64,000 bases of DNA from Hyphomicrobiales bacterium. Its GTDB lineage: Bacteria; Pseudomonadota; Alphaproteobacteria; Rhizobiales; Rhizobiaceae. The translations under genes were made by a program, and so were the position numbers. Where the stretch lies: contig UBXM01000031.1 of NCBI GenBank assembly GCA_900469445.1, positions 1-64,000 on the forward strand. Direction: 5' to 3'. Within the stretch, counting starts at the first letter, position 1. Every line of letters begins with the position of its first letter. The notes under the pieces are model-generated. The model did not search any database, was not told where the DNA came from, and saw only the letters and a program-made list of their open reading frames with translations. Positions 16,703-24,443 of this stretch are shown piece by piece.

Positions 16703-17845
16703 ATGACTTATATTTGGCAGTCCACCCTATGGCCGAAATTTGAGTGGCGGATCGACCGCCTTACATCAAAGATTGCGGCTGTCCGCCTTGATCAAGGGCG
16801 TCTTATTGGCCGCGTCGAGAGCCTTGGTTTTCGTACACGGGAGCAAACATTCCTACGCGCGCTAACGGACGACGTCGTCAAGTCGTCGGCGATCGAGGGA
16901 GAACAGCTGGATGAGCAACAGGTCCGATCCTCGCTCGCCAGACGGCTTGGTATCGATATCGATGGCTTCGTTACGCCAAATCGCTCGGTTGAAAGAATCG
17001 TCCATATTACGCTAGATGCGACGATCAATTGCGCTGAGCCACTGACGGCAGAGCGACTGTTCCAATGGCATGCTGCCCTTTTTCCGACCGGCCGCAACGA
17101 ATGGGGCCATAAACTTCGCGTCGGCGATTGGCGTGACGATTCTGGCGGCCGTATGGAAATAGTTTCTGGCGCGTTCGGGCACGAGAAAGTCCACTATGTT
17201 GCTCCGTCCGCAGATCGCGTGGAAGCTGAGATGTCAGCCTTCCTTGAGTGGTTTAACGGAGCACATGATGTAGATCCCCTTATCAAAGCAGCCATTGCCC
17301 ATCTCTGGTTCGTCGCAATCCATCCTTTCGGCGATGGCAACGGCCGCATAACGCGCGCAATCGCGGATATGACACTTGCACGCAGTGGCGGAGGCGCCCA
17401 GCGGCTTTATTCCATGTCTGCAGCAATTGAGCGATCTCGCGCCGGGTATTATGAAGCCCTGCAATCAATTTCCAGCAGAGATAGCCTCGACATCACGAGC
17501 TGGATCGAGTGGTTCATCGATCGTCTAGGCAATGCTATTGGCCAGGCGCTCCTGACGCTCGACAACGTGATGCTGAAAAATGATTTTTGGCAGATGCATG
17601 CTGAAAGCGATCTCAATCCGCGACAAGCCAAGGTCCTAAACCGGCTGTTAGAGGGGAATTTCCACGGCAAGCTCACATCGACAAAGTGGGCGAAATTAAC
17701 GAACGCATCCCAAGACACTGCATCTCGCGACATCGCAGACCTGATGGCGAAAGGCATCCTGCGAAAAGGAGAGGCTGGAGGACGAAGCACGGCCTACGAG
17801 CTGGCTTTAAACGTCACTATGAACCACGTTCCCTCATCTGGATAA
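16703..17845 (+). CDS. Fic-family protein (AMP-transferase type) with C-terminal winged helix
   Basis: 380 residues. The N-terminus resembles the DUF4172 domain (WQSTLWPKFEWRIDRLTSKI) and holds the self-inhibitory motif SSAIEG (61-66), the [S/T]xxxE[G/N] pattern of class II Fic proteins. The active site HPFGDGNGRITR (207-218) matches HxFx(D/E)GNGRxxR completely, so AMPylation activity is expected once the inhibitory Glu65 is displaced. Residues about 300-370 look like a winged helix (LNPRQAKVLNRLL, KWAKLTNASQDTASRDIADL, GRSTAYEL), probably for DNA binding. With the operator dyads directly upstream, the protein likely represses its own gene. The protein target is unknown. Confidence 0.9.
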   Translation: MTYIWQSTLWPKFEWRIDRLTSKIAAVRLDQGRLIGRVESLGFRTREQTFLRALTDDVVKSSAIEGEQLDEQQVRSSLARRLGIDIDGFVTPNRSVERIVHITLDATINCAEPLTAERLFQWHAALFPTGRNEWGHKLRVGDWRDDSGGRMEIVSGAFGHEKVHYVAPSADRVEAEMSAFLEWFNGAHDVDPLIKAAIAHLWFVAIHPFGDGNGRITRAIADMTLARSGGGAQRLYSMSAAIERSRAGYYEALQSISSRDSLDITSWIEWFIDRLGNAIGQALLTLDNVMLKNDFWQMHAESDLNPRQAKVLNRLLEGNFHGKLTSTKWAKLTNASQDTASRDIADLMAKGILRKGEAGGRSTAYELALNVTMNHVPSSG

Positions 17846-18041
17846 AATCCGGTCGCCGATGATGACCCGAGACCACTTTGTCGCGCCTTTCGCTACACAA
17901 GTTGATCAAGAGGACCATGGCCCTTCAAGAACGTAGCCAGATTTTCGACCGGCGGTTAAGCTCTTGAGTTCCCATCAGGGGTGAGTAGCGGCCTGCTCCG
18001 TGGCAGAGTGAGGTCGCTAGAAAACGCTCTGGAGGCCAACC

Positions 18042-19206
18042 ATGCCGATGACAGCAGATCAATCTCAAAAGCAAACCGCTACTCTCGTCGATCTTGGCGC
18101 AATTTTCGTCTCGTTGGAATTGAGCAAATGAACGTGGCTGGTGACGGCGCTGTCGCCATGTAGCGAGAAGATGTCCCGCTATACCATCACTGGGGGTGAC
18201 GTCGCCGGCCTGTTCTCGTGTTTTGGCGAGCTTCGCCAGAAAGCAAACGTCGAAGGAGCATACTTTACCAGCTGGTAGTGATCCAAGAGGCCGGACTGGA
18301 TGGCTTCTGGCTCGGACGAATGCTGAGCAAGGAAGCCTGGATAGAGAGCCACATCGTAGAAGCCGCATCGATTGCAATGCCGCGCCGGCATCGCCGGGCG
18401 AAGACTGACCGGATCGATTGCGAAACGCTGATCCGCGCTTTGATTGCATGGAGACGCGGCGAGCCACGTGCATGCTCAATGGTGAAGCTTCTTACACCTG
18501 AGGAGGATGACAACCGACGGATTGGGCGGGAGAGGAAAACTCTGATCGCCGAACGCGTCTTCCACGTCAACCGCATAAAAGGACTGCTCTTCACTCAAGG
18601 AATTAGAGATTATGAACCTGTCAATCGGGATCGCCGCCAGCGTCTTGACGAACTTCGAACCGGTGACGGGCACCCACTAGCAAAACATCTAAAAGCGGAA
18701 GTCTGCAGAGAGCTCGATCGTCTCGAGTTGTTGCTGACACAAATCAAGGCTGTAGAAGCCGAGCGAGATGCCTTGATCGTTCGCGAGACGTCGGAGACAC
18801 CGAGGGAAGCGACCGCTCTTTTGGGCATCAAGGGAATAGGGCCGGAATTCGCTACGATACTTTACACGGAAGGGCTGTTTCGGCACTTCGACAACCGCCG
18901 CCAATCGCATCGTACGCAGGCCTCGCTCCCTCCCCTTGGCAAAGCGGTAACGTCAATCGCGAGCAGGGTGTGTCCAAGGCCGGAAATCCGCGTTTACGAA
19001 CAACCATGGTCGAGCTCGCCTGGCTATGGTTGCGGCATCAACCGAAATCCACATTGACGTTATGGTTCAAGGAACGCATCGCTCGGAACGCCGGCCGCTT
19101 AAAGACGCCGATGATCGTCGCGCTCGCGCGCAATTTACTCGTAGCGCTCTGGAAGTATGTGAAGTCTGGCGTCGTGATCGAAGGTGCGATCATGAATACC
19201 GCCTGA
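18042..19206 (+). pseudogene. IS110-family transposase, decayed
   Basis: Three frames joined together give an IS110-type transposase. It starts at the ATG at 18042 behind GGAGG, reads LGAIFVSLELSK then hits TGA at 18129. It resumes TWLVTALSP through GGDVAGLFSCFGELRQKANV and shifts frame near 18275 into LVVIQEAGLDGFWLGR, AKTDRIDCETLIRAL and LLGIKGIGPEFATILYTEG. A last shift near 18910 leads to GVSKAGNPRLRTTMVELAWL and the end at 19206. At least one nonsense codon and two frameshifts make it inactive. IS110 ends lack long inverted repeats and could not be mapped; in active relatives the non-coding left end encodes a bridge RNA. Confidence 0.8.
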
Positions 19207-19594
19207 GGTCGAAAGAGGCTATAAAACGCAAAATCAAATCCTCAGGGCCTGATCAGCTCTGACGGATCCAGGTGGACGAACCGGGTAGCCTTTTGGCTTT
19301 TACACGCCGATCTTGAGTTTGGTCTCGTTCTCCTGAGCCCGTGCCCGTCGAATGCGGGATAATGGTGCAGCCGCTAAGAGCGGCGACCGGATGTGAGGTT
19401 GTATAGGCCCTAGAACCGGGCCGGTAATTTTTACGGGCTCAGACCGCGGATCCGCTACCAAGGAGAAATTCGATGCCACTTGGATGAACGATTGACAAAA
19501 AACCTGATGTGAACGGATACGAACCGCCGACACGCGACTTAAAAGAGGCTACGATACTGAAATACCTGACTCTGATCGGCGCGGGTCTCGCGGC
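19207..19594. other. Intergenic stretch after the IS110 remnant
   Basis: No convincing gene. It holds repeat copy C and is probably flanking or residual insertion-sequence DNA. Confidence 0.4.
19504..19535 (+). repeat. Dispersed T-arm-like repeat, copy C
   Basis: CTGATGTGAACGGATACG then AACCGCCGACACG. The core GGATACGAACC and following GCCGAC match the family well; the CTTGA arm is altered. Confidence 0.4.
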
Positions 19595-19640
19595 GACACA
19601 ACCTACTGTTATGGAGCACAGTCGTCTTGTGTCGTTTTTG
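19595..19640 (+). terminator. Terminator-like hairpin
   Basis: CGACACAA (19595-19602) and TTGTGTCG (19628-19635) pair perfectly and TTTTT follows. The 25-base loop makes it less certain than a compact terminator. Confidence 0.4.
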
Positions 19641-19668
19641 ATCTAAAGCCGGAGCACAAATCGAGAGC

Positions 19669-20568
19669 TCACGACTGCGATGTCATCCAGACGCCCACAA
19701 GGGTCACGAAAAGCCCCACAAACATCGCCACAGTTAGTGGTTCCGAGAACATCATCCACGCCCAGAGCATAGTGACCGGTGGACTGAGATAGATAGCAGC
19801 GCTCACCTTGGCAACGGGAAACAGTCGCAGGCTCGTGTAGTAGACTGCATACGCGAGGAACGTGGCCACTAGGATCAACCAAACCATTCCGATCGCGAAG
19901 TTAGTGGTCATAGGCGGAGCAAGGCTGCCTTGCGTTGAGGCGCACAGACCAAAGAGGAGCGAGCCCATCAGCGTCTGGATGCACAGGCTCTGGTGGACCG
20001 GCATATACTGTGTCATTCGTTTCCTGTGCAGCACGGATGCGACGGCAAACACCAACATTGATCCTACGGTCAATCCATAGGCCCACCCGGGAGCAGATCC
20101 GAGGCTCAGACTATCGAACGACACGATCAATACGCCGGCGACGGCAATAGCTGTCCCCAACCATTGCCGCGGCGTCAGACGTTCATCGAGTACGGGTTGC
20201 GACAGAGCTACAATGGCGAGCGGGAGAAGGTCAGCAATGAGTGCCACAAGGCCCGTCGGCACCTTCTGTTCGATGGCCAAACCAAAGCCCCCGAGATAAA
20301 GGAAGACAGACATTATGCCAAACAACGCTTGATCCTTGACCGCCTTGCGCGAAATACGCGGGCCGATGGCCAATGCAAACGGCAGAAGGATGAGACCAGA
20401 GAGCAACGTCCTCCAGAACAGGAGGAGCATGACACTCGCTTCGTCACTGGCATATCGAATACCAACGAATCCGGAACTCCAACCGATGATCAATAGGGTT
20501 GCCAATGCAGGCCACAAAAGCGGGTGGTGAAGCTTTGCAGCTTTCGAGGAAGGAAGAATTGCGGTCAT
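19669..20568 (-). CDS. EamA/DMT-family exporter
   Basis: 299 residues, about ten membrane helices in two EamA repeats. The first repeat opens with ATLLIIGWSSGFVGIRYA and FWRTLLSGLILLPFAL, and the second ends with PVTMLWAWMMFSEPL, the usual internal symmetry of drug/metabolite exporters. A longer frame from 20646 exists, but the ATG at 20568 is where relatives start; its ribosome site is weak. It is divergent from the broken LysR gene, which probably controlled it. The substrate is unknown; this family often exports amino acids or similar metabolites. Confidence 0.88.
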   Translation of the reverse strand: MTAILPSSKAAKLHHPLLWPALATLLIIGWSSGFVGIRYASDEASVMLLLFWRTLLSGLILLPFALAIGPRISRKAVKDQALFGIMSVFLYLGGFGLAIEQKVPTGLVALIADLLPLAIVALSQPVLDERLTPRQWLGTAIAVAGVLIVSFDSLSLGSAPGWAYGLTVGSMLVFAVASVLHRKRMTQYMPVHQSLCIQTLMGSLLFGLCASTQGSLAPPMTTNFAIGMVWLILVATFLAYAVYYTSLRLFPVAKVSAAIYLSPPVTMLWAWMMFSEPLTVAMFVGLFVTLVGVWMTSQS

Positions 20569-20724
20569 TTGAAGCTCGATTGGATTGAACTGATCGTCAC
20601 TCCTAAAGCGCGCAACGAGATACCGCACATGACAAATTTCGATCACGCAATCGATTTTCGACGATTTCTGTCATTCCTAAGTTTAAATGTGTTATCATGC
20701 ACCTGAAACGAAATCGGGTAAGAT

Positions 20725-21654
20725 ATGCACGAACTTAATAGCCGGAAGCTCGACATAGATTCATTGCGCGCTCTCGCTGTAATCCGCCAGCACGGTGGGA
20801 TTACTAGGGCGTCGGTTGCCCTTGGCCTGTCGCAGTCAGCAGTGAGCAGTGAGCAGTGAGCAGTGAGCAGTGAGCAGTGAGCAGTGAGCCACAAAATCAA
20901 GAGACTTGAGTCAAGCCTGGACTGCGAGCTGCTGGGGCGAAAGCCAGGTGGCCCGATGTTCACGACTGCGGGAGAGGATTTGCTTGAATATGCAGGGCGC
21001 ATTCTAAATCTGCACGACGAGGCCCTGCTCAGCCTTTCCAAAGCCCCGCTCGCTGGAAGACTCGCGCTCGGCATGACTGAAGACACAGCGTGTACTGATC
21101 TTGCCCGGATCCTCACCCGCTTCAAGCGGACCCATCCCAATGTTGCGGTAAGAACAAAGGTGAGGATGAGCTTGGTCCTACGGAGCATGCTGGAAGGCGG
21201 AGAATTGGATGCGGCGATCATCCAGGTATTCACTCACGAGGTGCGACCCACTGATTTGGTGCTTTTCAAAGAGCATCTCCACTGGGTGAAACATCCGGAG
21301 TTGGAGATCCTCCCGGAATTACCGATACCTTTCCTTTCGTTCGATGATGACTGCTTCTATCGGCAATGGGCATTTGGCACTGGTCAGGAAGATGTCGTGT
21401 TCGAAACCGTATACGAATGCGCCAGTGCTGCTGGAATAGTGTCTGCCGTGAATTCCGCGATGGGGGTTGCGCTTCTGAATGAGCGTCACATCCGAGGGCA
21501 GATGCAGATCTTCGATGACAATCTGCCACTGCCTCCCACAGTTACCTACGTCGTGCGGCGCGCACGAAAGTCCCGGAATCCCGCGTTGGATACCTTGATC
21601 CGTGAAATCGAGACGGATGTCGGCCGGCAGGGTGGACTAGCTCTTGCAGGGTGA
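20725..21654 (+). pseudogene. LysR-family regulator interrupted by a tandem heptamer expansion
   Basis: From the ATG at 20725 the protein reads LDIDSLRALAVIRQHGGITR then ASVALGLSQSAVS, the first half of a LysR helix-turn-helix. Seven copies of GCAGTGA then follow (20839-20887). With one copy the frame reads SQSAVSHKIKRLE, the normal LysR helix. Six extra copies add 42 bases, so the frame is kept, but in-frame TGA codons arise at 20857 and 20878. After them the effector domain is complete to 21654 and shows no other damage. A GTG at 20884 could restart translation but would lack most of the DNA-binding domain. Divergent from the EamA exporter, its likely target. Confidence 0.82.
20839..20887 (+). 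repeat. Seven perfect tandem copies of GCAGTGA
   Basis: 49 bases of uninterrupted heptamer within the recognition-helix region of the LysR gene, preceded by one degenerate copy, GCAGTCA. Uninterrupted short tandem repeats change copy number by slippage, and only one copy gives an open LysR frame here. Confidence 0.97.
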
Positions 21655-21972
21655 ACCTGACCATCAAAAACCGAGGATACTCGCCAAAAATGCGGAATAG
21701 GAGCGAGACAGTTCTTTCTTAGTTTTGCTCTTGAAGGGACATGAACCGCCGGCCCGTTATCGGATTACCCTAAGGAATTGGATCCGCGCGCACTTCATCG
21801 AGGCAATGTTCGGACCGAAAAAATATGCCGGTGCCCTACCGCCCTTCGAGGCGCACGTCAGATCCTATGCGTCTAATTCGCTGCAATCTCTGATACCAGT
21901 CCGCCCGGAAAGTTTTAAGCGCCCGTGGCGGGTATATTCGCTTTACATAGAGCCAACGCACGATCACACAGT
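21655..21972. other. Intergenic stretch between LysR remnant and toxin gene
   Basis: Holds repeat copy D. A 112-codon frame from 21725 runs into the antisense of the acetyltransferase gene and shows no family features; nothing else recognised. Confidence 0.4.
21724..21756 (+). repeat. Dispersed T-arm-like repeat, copy D
   Basis: TTTGCTCTTGAAGGGACATG then AACCGCCGGCCCG, 70 bases after the LysR stop codon. Confidence 0.4.
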
Positions 21973-22470
21973 CTACGCGCTCAGTGCGTTGCTGAGATCT
22001 TTTAATCCAATCATCAACATCATCGGATCGGACGGAGATGGCATGAATCCGACAGCTTCATAGAAGGCACGTGCGTCATCGGATATCGCGTGCACCAGTA
22101 CGCCACGGATACCGAGGATTTCGGCGGCGTTCAGCAGACGCAGGCCGGCATCGCGCACCAACGCCCGGCCGATACCGCAGCCTTGATAAGAGAGGTCGAT
22201 AGCGAGTCGACCAAGCACAGCAACCGGGATCGGATCTGGCATGTTTCGCTTGAAGCGACCTGGTGCTTCTGGTGTCCTGACCGCTCCGGAGGCGAGAGCG
22301 TAGTAAGCAACGACACGGTTCCCCTCACAGACAACGAAAGTACGTGATGCACCGCCCGCCTGGTTGGCTCGCGCTCTTCGACGCAGCCAATCATCAAGCT
22401 CCGGGACCCCAGAATGAAACTCTACAAGCTCATGATGTTCAGCCAATGGAGCGGGGGAAGTAAGGGTCAC
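21973..22470 (-). CDS. tacT: GNAT toxin of TacT/AtaT type
   Basis: 165 residues, a GNAT acetyltransferase with the layout of tRNA-acetylating toxins: FHSGVPELDDWLRRRARANQ at the front, VVAYYALASGAV, the acetyl-CoA loop VLGRLAIDLSYQGCGIGRAL, and the late FYEAVGFMPSP with the conserved Tyr. Known relatives acetylate the amino group of aminoacyl-tRNA and stop translation. The GTG start overlaps the antitoxin stop by four bases (GTGA), so expression is coupled. The tRNA target here cannot be told. Confidence 0.9.
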   Translation of the reverse strand: MTLTSPAPLAEHHELVEFHSGVPELDDWLRRRARANQAGGASRTFVVCEGNRVVAYYALASGAVRTPEAPGRFKRNMPDPIPVAVLGRLAIDLSYQGCGIGRALVRDAGLRLLNAAEILGIRGVLVHAISDDARAFYEAVGFMPSPSDPMMLMIGLKDLSNALSA

Positions 22471-22769
22471 GCCTTATCCCACGGAGCTTTGATCGACATC
22501 GTGCGCTTCAGACGCTCATTCGACTGCGTAGGCGCATCGAGCCGGGCGAGGTATTCAGCATACGCCTCTGGGCTGACCGTGAATACAGTACGGTCAAGCA
22601 GCACTTCCTCGGCGCGGCGTTCGGAGGCCTCCAGCATAAAATCCGTCCGCGTCTTTCCAAGCAGTTCAGCCGCGCGATCGATGAGATTGCGCGTCGCGGG
22701 TTTTACACGGATATTCAGTGGAACGCTTGCATCCAAATTTTTGCTCGTGTGTGACGTCGGCATGGGCAA
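22467..22769 (-). CDS. tacA: DUF1778 antitoxin (TacA type)
   Basis: 100 residues. The N-terminal half is a ribbon-helix-helix: ASVPLNIRVKPATRNLIDRA then AELLGKTRTDFMLEAS. The C-terminal half (VLLDRTVFTVSPEAYAEYLA) is the region that wraps and neutralises the acetyltransferase in known pairs. First gene of the toxin-antitoxin operon; nested inverted repeats lie 25-71 bases before its start codon and are probably bound by the RHH dimer or the complex. Confidence 0.92.
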   Translation of the reverse strand: MPMPTSHTSKNLDASVPLNIRVKPATRNLIDRAAELLGKTRTDFMLEASERRAEEVLLDRTVFTVSPEAYAEYLARLDAPTQSNERLKRTMSIKAPWDKA

Positions 22770-22793
22770 CTCCTATGTGATACAGGTATATAC

Positions 22794-22840
22794 CGTAACG
22801 ACACCATCGTTACAAGTATCATAACGATGTTGTCGTTACG
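22794..22840. promoter_or_regulatory. Nested inverted repeats, candidate TacA operator
   Basis: Outer arms CGTAACGACA (22794-22803) and TGTCGTTACG (22831-22840) are perfect complements. Inner arms CATCGTTA (22805-22812) and TAACGATG (22822-22829) are also perfect. All four share the half-site TAACGA/TCGTTA, giving four possible RHH contacts over about 47 bases in the promoter of the toxin-antitoxin operon. Confidence 0.65.
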
Positions 22841-22871
22841 GCTTCGTATTTTGATGAGCTGTGTCGGCTTT

Positions 22872-22905
22872 AAGGTCTTGAAAGGACTCGAACCGCCGAC
22901 CTCGT
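22872..22905 (+). repeat. Dispersed T-arm-like repeat, copy E
   Basis: AAGGTCTTGAAAGGACTCG then AACCGCCGACCTCG. One of the best matches to the consensus; it lies upstream of the antitoxin operon, not after a + strand gene. Confidence 0.45.
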
Positions 22906-22956
22906 TGATGAAGCCTTCGCTCATCGAGAACGAGTGCTTTTGAAAACAGGTACTTG

Positions 22957-23205
22957 CTAAGGGTTATCGTGATGGCCGGCCGCCACCTCACGCAGCTTGG
23001 TCTTGCTGCTCATGATGGCCCCGGCCGGCCGAGGGCGTGCCAGGCAGACGGCTTCTCGCTCGACAACTGTTCCATCAAACAATTGGCAGCCACCTGTCGT
23101 TGGCCAGACCCCGAGGATACGCTCAATTTTGGTCAGATCGCCCCTTGCAAGAAATCTTGATTCAGCATCAATGGCTTGGCCTGCAACGCACATAGATGGG
23201 TACAT
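22957..23205 (-). CDS. Possible small hypothetical protein
   Basis: An 82-codon frame with a fairly natural composition (LTKIERILGVWPTTGGCQLF, then GTVVEREAVCLARPRP). I do not recognise the family, there is no clear ribosome site, and it may be a fragment of a decayed gene. It is antisense to no other known gene. Confidence 0.3.
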   Translation of the reverse strand: MYPSMCVAGQAIDAESRFLARGDLTKIERILGVWPTTGGCQLFDGTVVEREAVCLARPRPAGAIMSSKTKLREVAAGHHDNP

Positions 23206-23224
23206 TTTTTACCCTTTCATTGTT

Positions 23225-23324
23225 GCTTTCTTAACAGGATTGCTCCATATCGTTGCTCAACAACACCCGCCACGCCTCGGACGGAGCCTCGGTTCCGAAA
23301 CTGCGCACCCCGGCGGGTTTTTTT
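23225..23324 (+). ncRNA. Structured RNA ending in a terminator upstream of the Abi_2 gene, abiF-RNA-like
   Basis: In order: hairpin GTTG-CTCAA-CAAC (23252-23264); a closing stem CCCGCC (23266-23271) with GGCGGG (23312-23317); an inner GC-rich hairpin around CCTCGGACGGAGCC and GGTTCCG; then seven T (23318-23324), a typical intrinsic terminator. The 5' end is an estimate. Structured RNAs (abiF motif) ending just before Abi_2-family genes have been described from comparative genomics, and this one has the same position, 35 bases before the Abi_2 start codon. Whether it belongs to that exact motif was not tested. Confidence 0.5.
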
Positions 23325-23359
23325 GTTTTATAGCTATTAGAATCCGCCTATGAAATGGC

Positions 23360-24259
23360 ATGAAGTTCGAAAAGCCCTCCGTCTCCATCCCCGACCAAAT
23401 CGCCTTGCTGGAAGCAAGGGGAATGGCCGTGCCAGATTATGCCCACGCTGCCCATTGCCTCCAGCATATAAGCTACTATCGGCTACGGGCCTACTGGTTG
23501 CCATTCGAGGACGCGCTACAGGCAAGTGGTGCGCATGAGTTTCGAGTTGGAACCTCCTTCGACCAAGTCCTGGAGCTCTACATTTTTGATAGGCGGCTGC
23601 GCCTACTCGTGATGGATGCGATCGAAAGGATCGAAGTATCCTTGCGAGGCAGCTGGGCACATCACCTTGCCATGAAATACGGGCCACACGGCTATCTCGA
23701 TCCTGGTCTCTATCACCGGCCCGATCGATATGCTCAAGCCTTCGCCAAATTGATCGAGGATCTGGCAAGGTCGAAAGATACCTTCATACTTCATTACAGG
23801 AGCAAATACGACGATCCAGAGCACCCACCGATCTGGATGACAGCCGAAGTGATATCGTTGGGGCAACTCTCGATGTGGTATAACAATCTCAAGAAACGGC
23901 CGGATCGACAGGCGATCGCCAAGGTTTACGGGTTGGATGAATCGGTTTTGGTATCACTCGCCCATCACCTGACATACATCCGCAATATTTGTGCCCATCA
24001 CGGCCGACTTTGGAACAAGCAGGTGACGGTAAAGATGATTGTGCCGACGTCTCCCGCGAGCTTAAAGCTGGCTATGAACGGAAATGCACAAGGGCGAGTC
24101 TACAATACCATTGCAGTTCTCGGCTATCTTATGGATATCGTTGCACCGAACAACCAATGGCGCGAACAGATTGCAGAACTAATGGATTCATGCCCGCTGG
24201 CAGACAAGGCCGCGATGGGCTTCCCGTCCAATTGGAAGAATTTCCCTGCTTGGAATTGA
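23360..24259 (+). CDS. Abi_2 (AbiF/AbiD-like) abortive-infection protein, HEPN type
   Basis: 299 residues with the Abi_2 pattern: FEKPSVSIPDQIALLEARGM, LQHISYYRLRAYWLPFE, YIFDRRLRLLVMDAIERIEV, and the late motif YIRNICAHHGRLWN. The RNICAH segment is the R-x4-H motif of HEPN ribonucleases, so RNA cleavage upon phage infection is the likely activity; in characterised relatives it leads to abortive infection. I use the ATG at 23360; an ATG ten bases earlier is in another frame. A terminator-ended RNA element lies directly upstream and may control the protein. Confidence 0.88.
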   Translation: MKFEKPSVSIPDQIALLEARGMAVPDYAHAAHCLQHISYYRLRAYWLPFEDALQASGAHEFRVGTSFDQVLELYIFDRRLRLLVMDAIERIEVSLRGSWAHHLAMKYGPHGYLDPGLYHRPDRYAQAFAKLIEDLARSKDTFILHYRSKYDDPEHPPIWMTAEVISLGQLSMWYNNLKKRPDRQAIAKVYGLDESVLVSLAHHLTYIRNICAHHGRLWNKQVTVKMIVPTSPASLKLAMNGNAQGRVYNTIAVLGYLMDIVAPNNQWREQIAELMDSCPLADKAAMGFPSNWKNFPAWN

Positions 24260-24303
24260 CTAGCTAGGAGTGTCGGATAGCCTTCTACCATTGGCCTTTG
24301 AGC

Positions 24304-24339
24304 GTGCTCTCGATGGGGTGGGAACCAACGACCCGCAAT
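24304..24339 (+). repeat. Dispersed T-arm-like repeat, copy F (divergent)
   Basis: GTGCTCTCGATGGGGTGGG then AACCAACGACCCG, 45 bases after the Abi_2 stop codon. The AACC..CGACCCG end matches; the first half is altered. Confidence 0.3.
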
Positions 24340-24443
24340 TCCCTAAAATGAGCTGATCAGGCGCACTAGTTCGATTGTCCGCACTAGGATGTATCTCAGC
24401 GATGCTCCGAGATTGCCGCCCGAAAAGCGGCAACCTCTATTGA

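Noticed and set aside
20839..20887. Heptamer tandem repeat as a CRISPR array
   Set aside because: The units are seven bases with no spacers and lie inside a coding frame.
21725..22063. 112-codon frame after the LysR gene
   Set aside because: It crosses a dispersed repeat and the antisense of the acetyltransferase toxin, with no family features.
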